Of a DNA stretch of 64,000 bases, positions 25,001 to 37,643 are shown piece after piece; position 1 is the stretch's first letter, and every line of letters begins with the position of its first letter. The translations under genes were made by a program, and so were the position numbers. The notes beneath the pieces are model-generated. The model saw only the letters and a list, made by a program, of their open reading frames with translations. It made no database searches and was not told where the DNA came from. Location: NCBI RefSeq assembly GCF_963678635.1, contig NC_087071.1:38648438-38712437 (forward strand). The letters run 5' to 3'. Origin of the DNA: Symsagittifera roscoffensis. Its lineage: Eukaryota > Xenacoelomorpha > Acoela > Convolutidae.

Positions 25001-26108
25001 TTTCAAAGATAAACCAACTTTCGAAAAATGGTGTAATTATTGCCGAAGATACGGACACAGTAATGCCGAATGTAGACAAAAGCAACAAGATAATCAGAAT
25101 AAACCACAAAAGTACAAAGAACCGAAAAAATCATTCTATCAGTACATGAAAAAAGACCAAAATCTACAAAACAAAAATATACACAGTAATAACAACCCTG
25201 GAAAACCACTTCCAGGTAATTCAAATTATTCAAGAAACCAATCACCATATAACTCAAGTTATAGAGGTAGATCTCCAGAACAAAGTAATTCACGAAATTT
25301 CTCACAAATTAGATATAGTCGATCAAATAGTCAAAATAATCAATACCGAAACAACCATTCACGATCGAACTCAAACAGAAGAAAATTTGATGCCAGTTCC
25401 CATTCAAATCCTAGGAATAGACACTATTCCAACATTAGATTAAGAAATTCATCATAAAATAGAAATAGAAACTATTCCAACAATAGAAATAGAAGCTATT
25501 CAAATAGTCGAAATCAATATTATCCAAACAACAGATCAAGAAATATTTCAAACAATAGATCAAATTATCAAAGATCCAATGATAATTAACAAAAAACGTC
25601 AAGAAACAATTCACCAAATCGAAACTCAAACTATAATGATATACAAAGAAATTATTCCCAATCCCCTCAAAGGAATAATAACCGTTACCCCGATTCTCAA
25701 AACAGATATAGAAGCAATACACCGAAGCATCGAAGACAAATTAACCAAGTACAAACAACTGAAGAAACAACTTTAGACACCCCTGGTATCGATCATACAG
25801 AAAGTACTGAATTACATTTAAATCACATTAATTAACAATCAAGAGACAGCGAAAGTGATATAGATAACACCATCTCAGTAAATTTGATAACAGTCGAAAA
25901 TGACTACGAACTTATCATATATGAACAACCCTTCAGTTCACATATTTACGAAAAGCAATTGGAACTTCTTCATGACTATTACACTAGACCTATTAGTAAT
26001 AAAGTACCAGTTACACAAGAAGTAAACAAAATCAACACTGTAATCAAACCCGATGAAAAAGACGAAGTACAATGCTCAAGTACAAATCAAATTCATCAAA
26101 ACATATAA
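22022..26108 (+). pseudogene. Element 1 gag, degraded
   Basis: The structural polyprotein region survives in several frames with many stops. ATG at 22,022 starts a basic segment (KRKILSKQRQNTRKRFSKRR). About 22,560-23,470 is a long helix-rich stretch with a few stops. Around 24,010-24,150 there are Gln/Asn/Pro repeats of the type QNP...QSYQP. A capsid-like part follows at 24,153-24,850 (FTGTDPEYSVEDYLNAATAN; LPNETIKQLAVRIE). One CCHC zinc knuckle lies at 25,032-25,073 (C-x2-C-x4-H-x4-C), followed by an Asn/Arg/Ser-rich low-complexity tail to about 25,770. The domain order is that of retroelement gag: capsid, then nucleocapsid. Stops such as that near 24,525 are ordinary point decay. Confidence 0.75.
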
Positions 26109-26644
26109 AACGAAGAACCAAGAGAAAAAATTTGGACAATCCCATTTCTCTTAGAGAGCCCAAAAAGTAAAGAATTTCAACCAACAGATCTTGAAATAGA
26201 TTTTTTAATCGACTCAGGAGCAGAATCAAATATCATTAATATTCCCACTTAGAATGAAATCAAAACATTATATCCAAATTGATACTTATGAAAACAGCCA
26301 GTAAGTTAGCAACAGCACAAGGATCAACATTAGTTAATTATGGAAAAATCCAACTTTTCCTTGTCCCCACTAGAACAACGGAACAAAATAAAATTTTGAA
26401 CAAACCATTTAAGCAAACATTTCACATCACAGATATAAAACACAATATAATTGGCAAACCGTTTATAACTAAATACATTTCAACAATAAACATTTTTAAT
26501 AGTAAAATCCAAATAAAAGACAATTATACAAGAATGAAAAACACATCCTTAATATTCTTTCAAAGAGTAAACAAACAACAGTCATTTTTCTCTAAATTTT
26601 ACCCTATTTACAATCAGGAACGAAAATACCTGAAACCACTATAA
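26109..26644 (+). pseudogene. Element 1 aspartic protease, degraded
   Basis: The frame reads EIDFLIDSGAESNII, with the catalytic DSGA at 26,211-26,222, the hallmark of retropepsins; many gypsy proteases have DTGA or DSGA. Downstream text (ASKLATAQGSTLVNYGKIQL, then HNIIGKPFITKY) fits the flap and the second conserved block. Two stops separate the motif from the following 121-codon frame (26,279-26,644). The interval 26,645-27,050 is a linker full of stops. The enzyme would process the gag-pol polyprotein in an active relative; it cannot here. Confidence 0.7.
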
Positions 26645-27050
26645 GGAAATGTATATAACTTTTCAATCAAACAACTTCACTAGCATGATAAAAATCAAAA
26701 CAAACAACAACTTTTTAATGTCAGACCTCGAATTCAAACCCATTCACAATCTTTTTCGAATTACAATTTCATCCATAAAAAACAATAAAACTCAAACTCA
26801 GACATTATTTCATTAGACGTAGATAATAATTCATCATAGCAAATAACATTACCTCTAGGACTCTTACGATATTGTGAAACAAATGCTACAACTTCGCCTT
26901 CAAACGAAGTAGCATAACGAGACAATAATAAATTACAACTACTAGATATTTGTCAATCAACAATTCTTGATGAATAATTATCAATAAAAAATAGAACAAG
27001 TAACGAAAAAAGAAATACGGATTATTTCACAAAAACACCACATTTTAAAC

Positions 27051-28480
27051 CAACGTTTAAAATAACAGATTATACAGAAGAACAACAAAAATTTTTGTTC
27101 AATGTTCAATTTCCAACACTCTCTAACAACACAGAACGAGTTCGATAAATTAGCTAAACTGCTCCTAAAATATCCAACTGTTTACGCAACATCAAAATTT
27201 GACGTTGGAAAAGTTAGTTCACCACTACATTTACCTTAAAAACCTGACGCAATTTTCACAAAACAAAGAGCAAGCAAAGTACCAATACACTTACATGATT
27301 AAGTAAACAGATTACTTGATATTTTAGAACATTATGAAATTATATCACCAGTACATAAAAAAGAACAACCAAAAGGTAACACCTTTATCAACCGAGTTAT
27401 CATCCTAGCTAAAGGAGAATCACTAAAATTAGTTCTAGACGCTAGATATCTCAATTCACTAATTGACGAATCTATATGCAATTGGCCTATTGAACCAATT
27501 CAATTTGTCTTAACAAAGATAAATGGTAAATACTTCACAACATCAGATATGAATAGCGCATACAATCAAATGCCATTATATGAACAATCACGACGATTAA
27601 CACAATTCGTTATTGAAATCAACAATACGAATTCAATAGATTGTTGTATGGAATATCCATAGGACCAGTAGCTTTTCCATAGGACCAGAGTAAAATTTTT
27701 TGACCACTTATACTCAAGAAAAATTGAATTACATATTTGAACGATGTTTTCATGCAATCACAAACTAAAGACTAATTCTTTACAGATATTTACAGATAAG
27801 AACAATATTATCAAATACTCAAAAATGAAAACATGAAAGCAGCCCCGGACAAATCACAATTTTTTCTTAACACGCGTAAAGTTTCTTGGACACATTATTG
27901 AAAGAAACACTATAACGCCATTAAAATCACGCATCGACGCAATTCAAAAACTTCAACCAACTACAAATAAAAAGAAAATCCAAGAATTCCTTGGAATGTT
28001 GAATTTCTTAAGTAAATATGTATACAGAATGCAACTATATTTAAGACCTTTCTATAACAATCTTAGACAACAAAATAATTTTGAATGGACCACTGATCAT
28101 CAAACACGGTTTGAAGAAATTAAAAATCTTTTAACAGAACAAATTTCCAACAAAATTCCAGATCCGAATCAACCATTCTACGCAATGTGCGATGCTTCAA
28201 ATTTTGGCATCGGCGCAGCATTATTACAATTACACAGTGAAACAAATAAAATGAACTTCATGTCAGCTAATTCTCGTTTATTTACAAAAGCCGAACTACG
28301 ACTCTCTACCTTCATGAGAGAATATACAGCTACAATACATATACACTTACAGAATATGAGTTTCTGATACTTGGATCAAAACACCCAACAGTTCTATTTA
28401 CAGATCACAAACCAATTATATTTCTTTTTACACAAAAATCAAATCAAACCATAGAGTTTATAGATGTCAGCTGATTTACA
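27051..28480 (+). pseudogene. Element 1 reverse transcriptase and RNase H, degraded
   Basis: Gypsy-type RT blocks appear in order: LVLDARYLN (near 27,430), then YFTTSDMNSAYNQMPL with the first catalytic Asp (near 27,545), then SRRLTQFVIEI. The YxDD box reads YLND at 27,734-27,745, so the first Asp of the pair is Asn. A short direct repeat (CCATAGGACCAG) lies near 27,655-27,690. RNase H follows at 27,996-28,367, with FEWTTDHQTRFEEIKNLL, the catalytic-type DAS at 28,191-28,199, GIGAALLQ and SANSRLFTKAELRLST, then DHKP near 28,410 after a frameshift. These are Ty3/gypsy rather than BEL/Pao signatures. Multiple frameshifts make it inactive. Confidence 0.8.
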
Positions 28481-28719
28481 AGACAAAGTTGATTTACAAG
28501 GAACATCCACATTTAAACCAATTCCATATTCACATTGGAAAAAGAATAATACCCAACAAAAGAAAACGAAACAACAACCACACAAAAAATATCCTTTCCC
28601 TTAAATAGAAAAAGAAAATTTAACTGATAAAATAAATTTATCAGGACCACCAACAAATGATTTAAAATACACAGTAAATCAAGTTTTTAATCTTCATTTC
28701 CCACTCGACACAATTCCTC

Positions 28720-30906
28720 TATGAAAATTAGAAGTCGAAAAAAAATTTCTACCACCAACAGAAAAAATTACGCTACAACTAATACAAAAAACCAAAATAT
28801 TGACCCTGTCATTAGACAACTCAAATCATGGCACAAATTTAAAACAAAACAAGCAAAAGCTGATTCCACAATTTTCGGAGATAAAACACTCCTCCGATAT
28901 TTTAGAAAACTTAACAATACAAATATAAATGAGAACACAGATTTTTTAGAATAACAGAGACCTGATTCTAAAGTCCCCTGTCGCCCTCTAAGTATGATAT
29001 TGATAGCATTAAACATATCACATACACAAAATACAAAAGGACAATCAGGATCAGAGAAGACATACTCAAACTTTACACAAAATGTTTACTTCCCAAATAA
29101 CCCAATTTGGATTAAAGTATTATGCAACAATTGCATAATATGTCAATTAAATAAACCCTACCCTAATCAAAAACAAATAGCACAAAAACAAGACTTTAAA
29201 GGACAAAATCTATAATTCAGTCATAGAATTTCATTTGACACAAAAGGACCAATTTCACCATCCTCTGAAGGAATTTCCTAAATTATGGTCATTGTTGATG
29301 CATTTACGCATTACGTAGCACTCAACCCAGTACCACATTGTAATGTTTATTATGCATATACAACACTCTACGAACACTGGATAGCTAAATTCGGATTACC
29401 CGAGATACTAGTCACAGATAACGGCACAGAATTTATAAATAATGAAATTATCACACTATGCCACTTATATAACATTAAACACAAACCACGTACATCTCAT
29501 TGGTCGAAGGTATGAACCGTTCATTACAAGAAAACCTTAAATGTATCATTAATGGAAATGACACACGATACACTGAATGGTCAGCAGATGTAAAATTATT
29601 CTCCTTATGGAACAATTCACATATCACGACAATTTTAGGAATGTCACCATGCGAAATGGTTTTTAACCAAAAGTCAAGAAAATCAATTATGTTCACAGCA
29701 AATGCCCACAAAAAACACAAGGTCATTGTCCACCAAATAAAGATTCAATATGTTATAATCTACCATTACATACACATGATGAAGATCACTTTCATCATCC
29801 ACAAATTCTAAAATTAGCTTTTGGCTCACATACCGAATCAATTTTAAATAGAGATAAAAAATATAAGTAAATCTATCAAAAGGTAACGAAGAAATTGTTT
29901 CAAAGGCAAAATATAAACAATCAATTTAATTCACGTTTTATGCCAGCCACAGATTTTAAAATTGGAACATTTGTTTTAATACCTAATTTCAATACACAAG
30001 AAGGAATTTCCCGAAAAATTACAACCACTTCGAAAAGCACCATACCAAATAATTGACAAAGCTACTGGAGTAACATACAAACTCACTGATTCCACTAAAA
30101 AAGAAATTATTCAACATCGTAACAAGCTATTACCTTATTATCATAAAGAGTACGCACTACGCGAAGTAACTCAATTATATTCTTTCACAGGTTGAAAAAT
30201 TGTTCAAAACAATACACAGACAGAACAAAATCAAACCGTAAATGACAAAATTAATCAAAAGCAAATCCATCAATCAACAAAACTCATTCAAGCACTTTTA
30301 AGCGAACCAACATATAATTTATACCCCACCTTACAACGAGACGTAAATCGAGTAGGACATTTTAGTCAAAATCAAAATACACTTGAAGTAAATAGACAAA
30401 TTATACATCCAAGACGAAATGGAAATTTTCAAACTCACAGAATTCACTTTAGTATACCTCAATACCTAACACCAACTACCTCAGAACTCTCTAGCAGTAC
30501 ATTGCCAGATACTCCTACACTTACTTCACAACAAAGCATTTCAAATATCCCATCAGACTAACTAGGTTGAACCCCACTTTCAGAGCAAATTCTTGAACAT
30601 CCTTTAAATCCCCCAGACACCACCGAACGACCACCATATTGGACAACACACTCATATACCCAGGGTGAACCCAATTTAGTAAATGAACCAATAGATATTT
30701 CTTCTGATACAACATTATCATCCCTGTCAGAAACACTCTCACTTCCATCAACACCATCTATAAATCAAATATCACCAACACTTTTCCCCTTAAATTTTCC
30801 AAACAATCTCGACGCTAGATACAGAGAACAATCATCGTCAAATATCCCTTTACGATTAGATTGGAACGGTTTCGTAGCACCTCCCCCACTATTTGGACAA
30901 CATTAG
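28720..30906 (+). pseudogene. Element 1 integrase and pol C-terminal tail, degraded
   Basis: The zinc-binding part ends LCNNCIICQ (near 29,125), matching the CxxC of the HHCC finger. Catalytic residues are Asp at 29,237-29,239 (RISFDTKGP), Asp at 29,417-29,419 (VTDNGTEF) and Glu at 29,506-29,508 (VEGMN). The second Asp and the Glu are in different frames and about 30 rather than 35 codons apart, so a small deletion removed part of the core. After 29,810 come a GPY/F-like region (LLPYYHKEYALREVTQLY) and a long Ser/Thr/Pro-rich tail (DISSDTTLSSLSETLSLPS) to TAG at 30,904. Integrase inserts the cDNA; this copy cannot. Confidence 0.8.
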
Positions 30907-31176
30907 GAAAGTGTAGCCGACTCCACAGTTGGGCACTCAATAGACTACAATATAGGCAGGATATCCACGAAGATACTCGAGAACATAATGTTCAAATAAT
31001 TCCACAAAATAGTCTAAAGTTGAAGTTTGAAATCACAGTCAGACTTAATAATAATTTCCTTTTCAGTCAGACACCCTTTTCCTCTAATCCCACCAAAATA
31101 ACAGCTCAATCACTACCTCCCCCATTTATAACAACTGAAGTAATATATAAATACGATAGATACACCAAAAACACAA

Positions 31177-33801
31177 TTGGATTTATCATATTTTATAACC
31201 CATACTCAGTATTATCATACACATGTATTTTTTAAAGATATTTACATTTCAACTCTTCCTTTTTCTAATTTTTTTTCCGAACAAAATTTAAATCCATCTC
31301 GCACAGGACCTCAGGATTTACTAGTAACACACTATGATTGTGAAAAAAACGAAACAAAAAAATTACACAAATGTGCTATAAACCAAGTAAGACAATTCGA
31401 ATCAGAACCAAAAGCTATAGAAAGCACAAATGTAATAGCAACATTATACTTAAAAGCCCGAGCAACAACACTTACAGGTTATAAATTCACAGCAACCTTT
31501 TCCGAGAAGAAAGTAAATTGTTCACAAGTTTCCAACGGAAATAAAAACCGACTTGATCACGAATCCTTCTACCAGCGTAATATAGAAAGATTTTACATCT
31601 AAAACCCGACGACTGTAAAAACGAACTACTCCGGTTAAACTTAACGATAAATAAAAACTCAAACAGAAAAATATATTAATTTTTCAAGTTTTTGCTGACT
31701 CTGTACATCAAGCAGATCTTGAAAGATATCAGGGACATATTAAATTAGACGAAAAATACCCATACAATGGCGCACACGGACGACTAACTTATGACTTTCA
31801 CGATAAACACTGGATACCACAAATTGGAATAAATAACCCTTCAAACTGCAAATCAAAAAATAAAGGTAATCAAGAAATAATATTTTTCGATTGGAAAATA
31901 CAACTTAAAAAATCCAACTAACACGAGATTTAAAAAATAACACCGTAATTTATCAAGGAATAAGATTACCTTGTAAAAATGTAAGGCTATTGTGATCCTA
32001 CGACAAGGAAACAAAAAACAATTGTTTGGTTTCCCAAAGACACTTGTACAACATTTCAAGTAGCAAAAATACACGCTCGCATGATTAAATTTCATGAAAA
32101 ATATTTTATTGAATCCATCCCATTTAAAAAAGTCAATCCATTTCAAAAAATACAACACAATACTAAATTTAGAAACATTCATAGACTGACACGTTTTCAA
32201 ATCTATCACGAAACAGAATTTGCATGTAAATACAAAAACCCATTCTATAAAACACAATACTCAGAAATACTTGTCGAATACGACGAAGGTTTCGACATGA
32301 CCACTGGAAAAACAAAATATGACCCCTATGCAACACATCATTCTATAAACGAAGACACATCATACATCCCAGTGAACCTCCTTAAAATTGCAGTTAATCC
32401 TGGTGGAAAACTAAAACAATACGACAGTGAAAACACTCGTTTACAAGAACTATTACTAACAAATAGTACATATTTTGGTGCAATACGTTATGACATTCAC
32501 TTAAACATGAAATTAGACTACACAATTAGTAGAATTTTCAAGAAATGTCACTTTCTGAATTAGAAACACTTCACCAACTATGCGAATTAGAAAGAACACA
32601 AATTTTACAATCACTCGCATTAGCAGTTCTAAAAATACCCTACGCAGGATATTTGTTATCCGGCAACATATCAAATTTCCTTGACTATGAAAGAAACATC
32701 TTATGGTTTTATACTTGCACCAAAAAAGTATCACCACTATGTTTTTGAAGATAAACGTTGTTATAAAAGAATTCCCATATTCTACAAAAACAAAGTACAA
32801 TTTGTCGATACACTTTCAAGACGAACATGTTTTTGGGATACCGCAGTCCCTTGTGGATCAGAAAACAGCCACAACGTCGCTTAATTAAATCCCGGCGAAG
32901 AAAAATACTACCTACTTACGCCGTACCCTACACTAATGCAACCATTAAAAAAGTTTTCACCAGAAAGTATTCGAGCTATTGCTCGCAATCCAAATATCGA
33001 CTTACAATCGATCGGAAGATATTCTATATCCGATATACAACATCACATAAGAACACTACAATTTCAAGAACTTCTAACACAAATGGACACTATACAACGA
33101 CAATCAATAGATCAAAATCTAAGAAAACTTGCAGAAACCGCAGGATTTTCAGACCTTTATACACAAGACTACAGCGGATATTTTAAAGATATCAAAGACT
33201 ACATGTATTTAAACGGTGAAAATTATAGACCACAGGATATTTCACCTATAAATAGTTTCAGCTTTCTAGGATAGCCATATTACATCTTAGAAAGATTGAC
33301 TATCTTATACGCTATGTTTAACTTTACTGGATTTCTTTACTCACTACTTAAAAGAATTTATAATTTATGCGCATGTATTTAATACACACACAAGTAAACC
33401 GACAAGCAAGCGTAGCATGCATATTTTCTGCAGGATTTTTCGGAATATTTTCATCATCAATAAACAAAATACTCTTAGAAGCACAAATCAAAGAATATAA
33501 TACAAAACTATCCACAAGACCAAACACATTTGACGAAGAACATAATAAAACAAATACATCACCTACTGCACCACATTTACCAACCCTACATCAAAACCAT
33601 CCATTATCATTAGTTTCCCGAAAATTTCGAAATCTAGCAATCACGAAACCTCCAAATTTCGGACCAAATACAGTACAAAGCCCCATTCAACTTATAATAA
33701 CGCAACACCCACAAAATGACGATATATATGAACCAATTATTGAACAACCCCATACACCCACTTTTCAATCTCAAAATAATACTTTTTTTAGCCCACGATG
33801 A
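31177..33801 (+). pseudogene. Element 1 env-like glycoprotein gene, degraded
   Basis: Located where env sits in retroviruses, directly after pol. Fragments in three frames contain LLVTHYDCEKNE (near 31,325), YDEGFDMTTG (near 32,280), ETLHQLCELERTQIL, AGYLLSGN, CYKRIPIFYKN and VQFVDTLSRRT (32,560-32,830), then DIQHHIRTLQFQELL and hydrophobic segments near 33,290-33,350 and 33,415-33,460. The same motifs occur in order in the env of element 2. From memory of the families, they resemble chuvirus-like (negative-strand RNA virus) glycoproteins rather than gypsy baculovirus-F-type Env; this needs a profile search. In a live relative it would be a membrane fusion/attachment protein. Frames change near 31,600, 32,550 and 32,880, with further stops after 33,272. 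Confidence 0.6.
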
Positions 33802-35477
33802 GCAGACAAATGGGATCCCTCCATCGCTCAAATTCCCACCCAGCCAACCTCCAAACTCAAATTCCATTATCCCACTTTTTGCTTTTCCGCCACCAGATTC
33901 ACCACAAATTAATACATCATCAGGCATGAATTCTGATACTAACTCAGACATCTCAGTTTTTCAGACAATGTCACAATTTAATAACTCCGATTTAGGAACT
34001 CCCGACGAATTCGCAGATTCCGAACCATCCCCTTCTACCTATACCCAGACCACCTGTTCAACCTTTTCAAAACCCCCCTTTCGACCCATTCAGCCTCATC
34101 ACCAATTTACATCCCCTCATCACCAATTTACATCCCTTCCTTCTCATGTTTCCCAAATAACCCCAACTTACTCCCCACTTAATTTCGAACTATCAAACAA
34201 TAACTCCCCAGATAATATTGAAATTTCTGAAGAACTCGATAATTTTATAACACTCCAACATCAGTTACCATACCCCCAAACCCGCACTTTTCACCAATTA
34301 TCATCAACAGTAACATCATCAAATCCACCAACACCTACTCCACTTTCAGATTATACCCCATCATTAGCTCAATCAATCATCCACATCAACAGAAACATCC
34401 ATTTGCACTAACCGAGTTTATAGAACTTTTAAACACAAATTTCCCAATCACCCGTTCACATCCAAACCCGGAACCGCCCAAGAAATTGTTAGCCATCCAG
34501 ACCACGCCAATACAGCAAAATATCTTCAAGTAACCCTACCCTTATTTGCACAATATACCTTAAACCATTCCGACACTAACCCTGAACCACATAATTTTGT
34601 AGATGAGAATGGCTTATTACCCACGTTTCATTGGACCGCTTATTTCAATTACACTAACCCTCTTTCTTTACCACTCCATAACACCACATCAGATATTGAA
34701 AGAAACAACAACGATTTATTAAGACTAACCACGTCACTAACACCCCGACAATTTATATATGTAGAATTTAAGAAATTACTAAAAACGTTCACTTCACCCC
34801 GAGCTAACGATTACTCAATTGAATCGATCACGATTACGATCATAACATCATCAGACCCAACCAAGATCAAATTTAGACGATGACCGTTTTGCAAACCCAC
34901 AATTAACAGAAATTTTTTTTTTATCAAAACATCCTATTTATTCACACTTTACATCTTCGATAAAAAGCATGATCACATTATTTCAGAAGCATTATTCAAT
35001 ATAAAGGCATACAAAATCTTTTATGACAAAATTCAACTATTTTCACTAGCCTTTCAACTTCTCTCACCAGAAGAACGTGATTTGCAGTGTTCCCACGATA
35101 TCATGTTGCAAATTAAACAAACGCACACCTTCACAAATTATCAATTTATACAAAATCATTTTGATTTACTTGCACCATCACGACAACCCCACCGCAGATA
35201 TCAGTTTATTAACTCTAAATACCCCTCACCATTTTTTCTAAACTTCACATATTGTATAAAAAATACTAACCTCCAAGGCATTCTCCGCAACTATGACCCA
35301 ATCACCCAGATGTATATTTTCTGTCCCCTCACCAAGACCTTCAACGACGAAGAATCCCGACCCTTCGTAATACCGCATGAATTCATCCAACCTATAGAAA
35401 TACCCATATTAGAATTCATTCATAACACTAAATACAATCACAAAATTTACAATCTAATCCAGAACACACCTCATTAA
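33716..35477 (+). pseudogene. Element 1 post-env gene, proline/serine-rich plus globular half
   Basis: A frame open from 33,716 to 34,411 is rich in Pro, Ser, Thr and Asn with acidic patches (DLGTPDEFADSEPSPS; NIEISEELDNF) and a repeated HHQFTS motif. From about 34,430 another frame runs to 35,477 with a single in-frame TGA at 34,881-34,883. That half looks globular (EERDLQCSHDIMLQIKQTH; QGILRNYDPITQMYIFCP). One frameshift and one stop would thus break a protein of about 550 residues. It overlaps the end of env. I recognise no family. Its position after env and the acidic, Pro/Ser-rich N-terminus recall accessory or regulatory genes of complex retroviruses, but that is inference. Confidence 0.5.
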
Positions 35478-37231
35478 TTTGCAGTAGGCACCGAAGAACT
35501 AAACACCATAAAAGCACTTTAATTGCTTTGGCCACTGCTGCAAACTAAAATTGCCATACGCATACTAGCCAAATTACTTACAACATCTGATCTTATACAC
35601 GACATTTTTCCACACGGTTTCTTACCCGACAATTAGGTAAATATAAATTGAATAATTTAAAACTAACTAATTTAAATTTGTACTACCCATTTTCTATAAA
35701 CGTTTAATTCATTCCTATGGTCTTCACACCATAATCACCTGCAACAAGAAAGAAAATCAAATAAAAATACAAACTCTTTTATTTATAATAAACTCTATTA
35801 AACCTTCAGCACTAAAAGATGCAGTAAAATTCATAACCAAAGAATTAAATTAATCTATAAATTGTTTCCCCAAAAGTAGTAAAATTAAATACGATGAAAA
35901 TTTATAGTTCTAAGATTCCCAAAAAGCAGTAAAACTCAGTTTCTAAGCAGTAAATTCATAACAAAGAAGTAAGCAGTACCAATTTTTTATATCTTTTCAT
36001 TCACTCGCCTAAGAATTCTATCCAAAATCACACAGTTCGCCCACGAAGAATTGTTTAAAAAAATGATTTCAAGTTTGAAGTTATCACTAACAACTACTCA
36101 AACAAGCGATAACAAGTTTCCAATTTTTCTTTAATCCGGTTGGAAAGGAATTATATAATAAACCAAACTAACCAACGCAGCTTTCTAAACACCATAAATC
36201 CCAAATAACAGCATGATTAAGAAAAAAAACCCACGGTACCCAAACCGGATTAAACCAGCTGAAAACTAGATAAATTATTCTTTTGAAGACTGTTACCAAG
36301 TCTAAGAAAGAAATAATAAAACACTTAAATGTCGCAAGACAAACCCAAACTAAAACATTTTGATTTTTGAAAAAAGGACACAACCAAAGTAGCAAAAGAA
36401 AAACCCGAAAAAACACAACATAAAATATTAACACAAAGCAGGACCTCTCAAAGAAACGGCATGATATCATACTCCCAATTCTGTCCTAACCCACCAGAGA
36501 CGACGTCCTGAGCATGCTCTATAGTCGGCCTAACCCACCGTGCTACATCCACGCATTTTTGTGACCACACTCTATTTTTAACAAGAGGTACTCAAGGGTG
36601 AGTAACTCTTAAAAATAACTTAACTAAAACTAAAACGCTTTTGCGAAAACATTTAACCAAAATAATAACTAAAAAACCAAACTAAATTAATTTTATAAAA
36701 AGTAAATCATAATATGCAGTATAAAGATCATACACAACTACAAAGACGAACATCCAAAGACTGGACAATCCCATCACACTCGACCTACAGATTGGCCAAA
36801 CACAACCGACATGCAACTCACAATCACGACTCAAAGGATTTAGAGTACGACATGACTTCGCAGAAAAGGACTTCATTGAATCAGAACAATGAAAACCTCG
36901 ATACGTACAGATCCGAGTTACAACGCATTCCCTCCAAACACGATCTTCACGCCATTCCCAGACGAGAGTGAAACACGGACCATTCTCTACTAAAGCAAAA
37001 CAACCAATCATAGCAAACCATTTGGAAATCAGATTGATTTCGTTGGGGATCACAGTCTTTGTCGAATGACACGCTAACAACTTCATATCCATGACTCCAG
37101 CTTCAGAGAACGTTCTTCTTCAAGAGGAACCAAATAAGAAAATGATGTTCGCCAAATAACAACGATCATCGTCCATCCTTCAATTACAGAAAGGAAGATA
37201 AAAACTATAAACTCTGTAAACCCCGGATGGG
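35478..37231 (+). other. Element 1 3' non-coding region
   Basis: About 1.75 kb between the post-env gene and the 3' LTR. 'AGCAGTAAAA' words recur near 35,825-35,960. A short plus frame (36,714-36,971) and two minus frames (36,168-36,470; 36,682-37,092) are open but show no domain. The bases just before the 3' LTR (CGGATGGG) and the purine stretch AGAAAGGAAGATAAAA near 37,190 are polypurine-tract candidates. Confidence 0.5.
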
Positions 37232-37639
37232 TGGAACCTGATCTAAACTACATTTTAATTTTGGTCATAAATTAGATATTTTATCACTATAAAATATTTA
37301 ATATTAACCAATCATGATCCATCTAACTAACAACCCACTTATTTGTAGGTGCTGAAATTACTTGTAATTTCAGCGCCAGAGAGATTTGAATTTAACTTAG
37401 AAATTAGTTACCTCTCCAAGAGAACTTTAGCAATCGCAATAAGCCAGTATACTCTAGATCTTTTGAGCCTAGCAGAGACTAGTTAAACACCCTGAGACTT
37501 GTAGATATAAAAGTAAGATTAGGATCAGTATTACACTAAGAAGTTGCACGAATCTATCCGGCCGAAAATAAGATAAGACAAACAGACGGTGTACCCTTTC
37601 CGAAATTACTCTATGAGTTAGACCTAAGAACTCAACTCA
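37232..37639 (+). repeat. Element 1 3' LTR (408 bp)
   Basis: Collinear with 20,428-20,836, with about 7% differences counted by eye, followed by the target duplication ACCT at 37,640-37,643. Confidence 0.9.
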
Positions 37640-37643
37640 ACCT

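Larger units (their letters stand above)
20424..37643 (+). mobile_element. Element 1: 17.2 kb gypsy-like LTR element with env
   Basis: LTRs at 20,428-20,836 and 37,232-37,639 start TGGAACC and end ACTCA, and are flanked by the 4-bp direct repeat ACCT (20,424-20,427 and 37,640-37,643), so this is a complete insertion. The order is LTR, primer binding site, leader, gag, protease, RT, RNase H, integrase, env, post-env gene, LTR. RT, RNase H and integrase resemble Ty3/gypsy elements. The LTRs differ at roughly 7% of sites (by eye) and every gene has stops and frameshifts, so the copy is dead. The length is unusual for a gypsy element and comes from a long gag, a pol tail, env, a further gene and a 1.75 kb 3' region. 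Confidence 0.9.

Noticed and set aside
22022-30906. Many in-frame TAA/TAG/TGA in gag-pol of element 1, suggesting a variant genetic code
   Set aside because: Stops replace several different residue types and occur with frameshifts and a mutated YLND box. Elements 2 and 3 and the receptor exon read well with the standard code, so simple decay fits better.
36168-37092. Two minus-strand frames in the 3' region of element 1
   Set aside because: No domain, no splice signals, aromatic/hydrophobic composition from low-complexity plus-strand text. Unlike the antisense gene of element 2, no second exon or polyA signal supports them.
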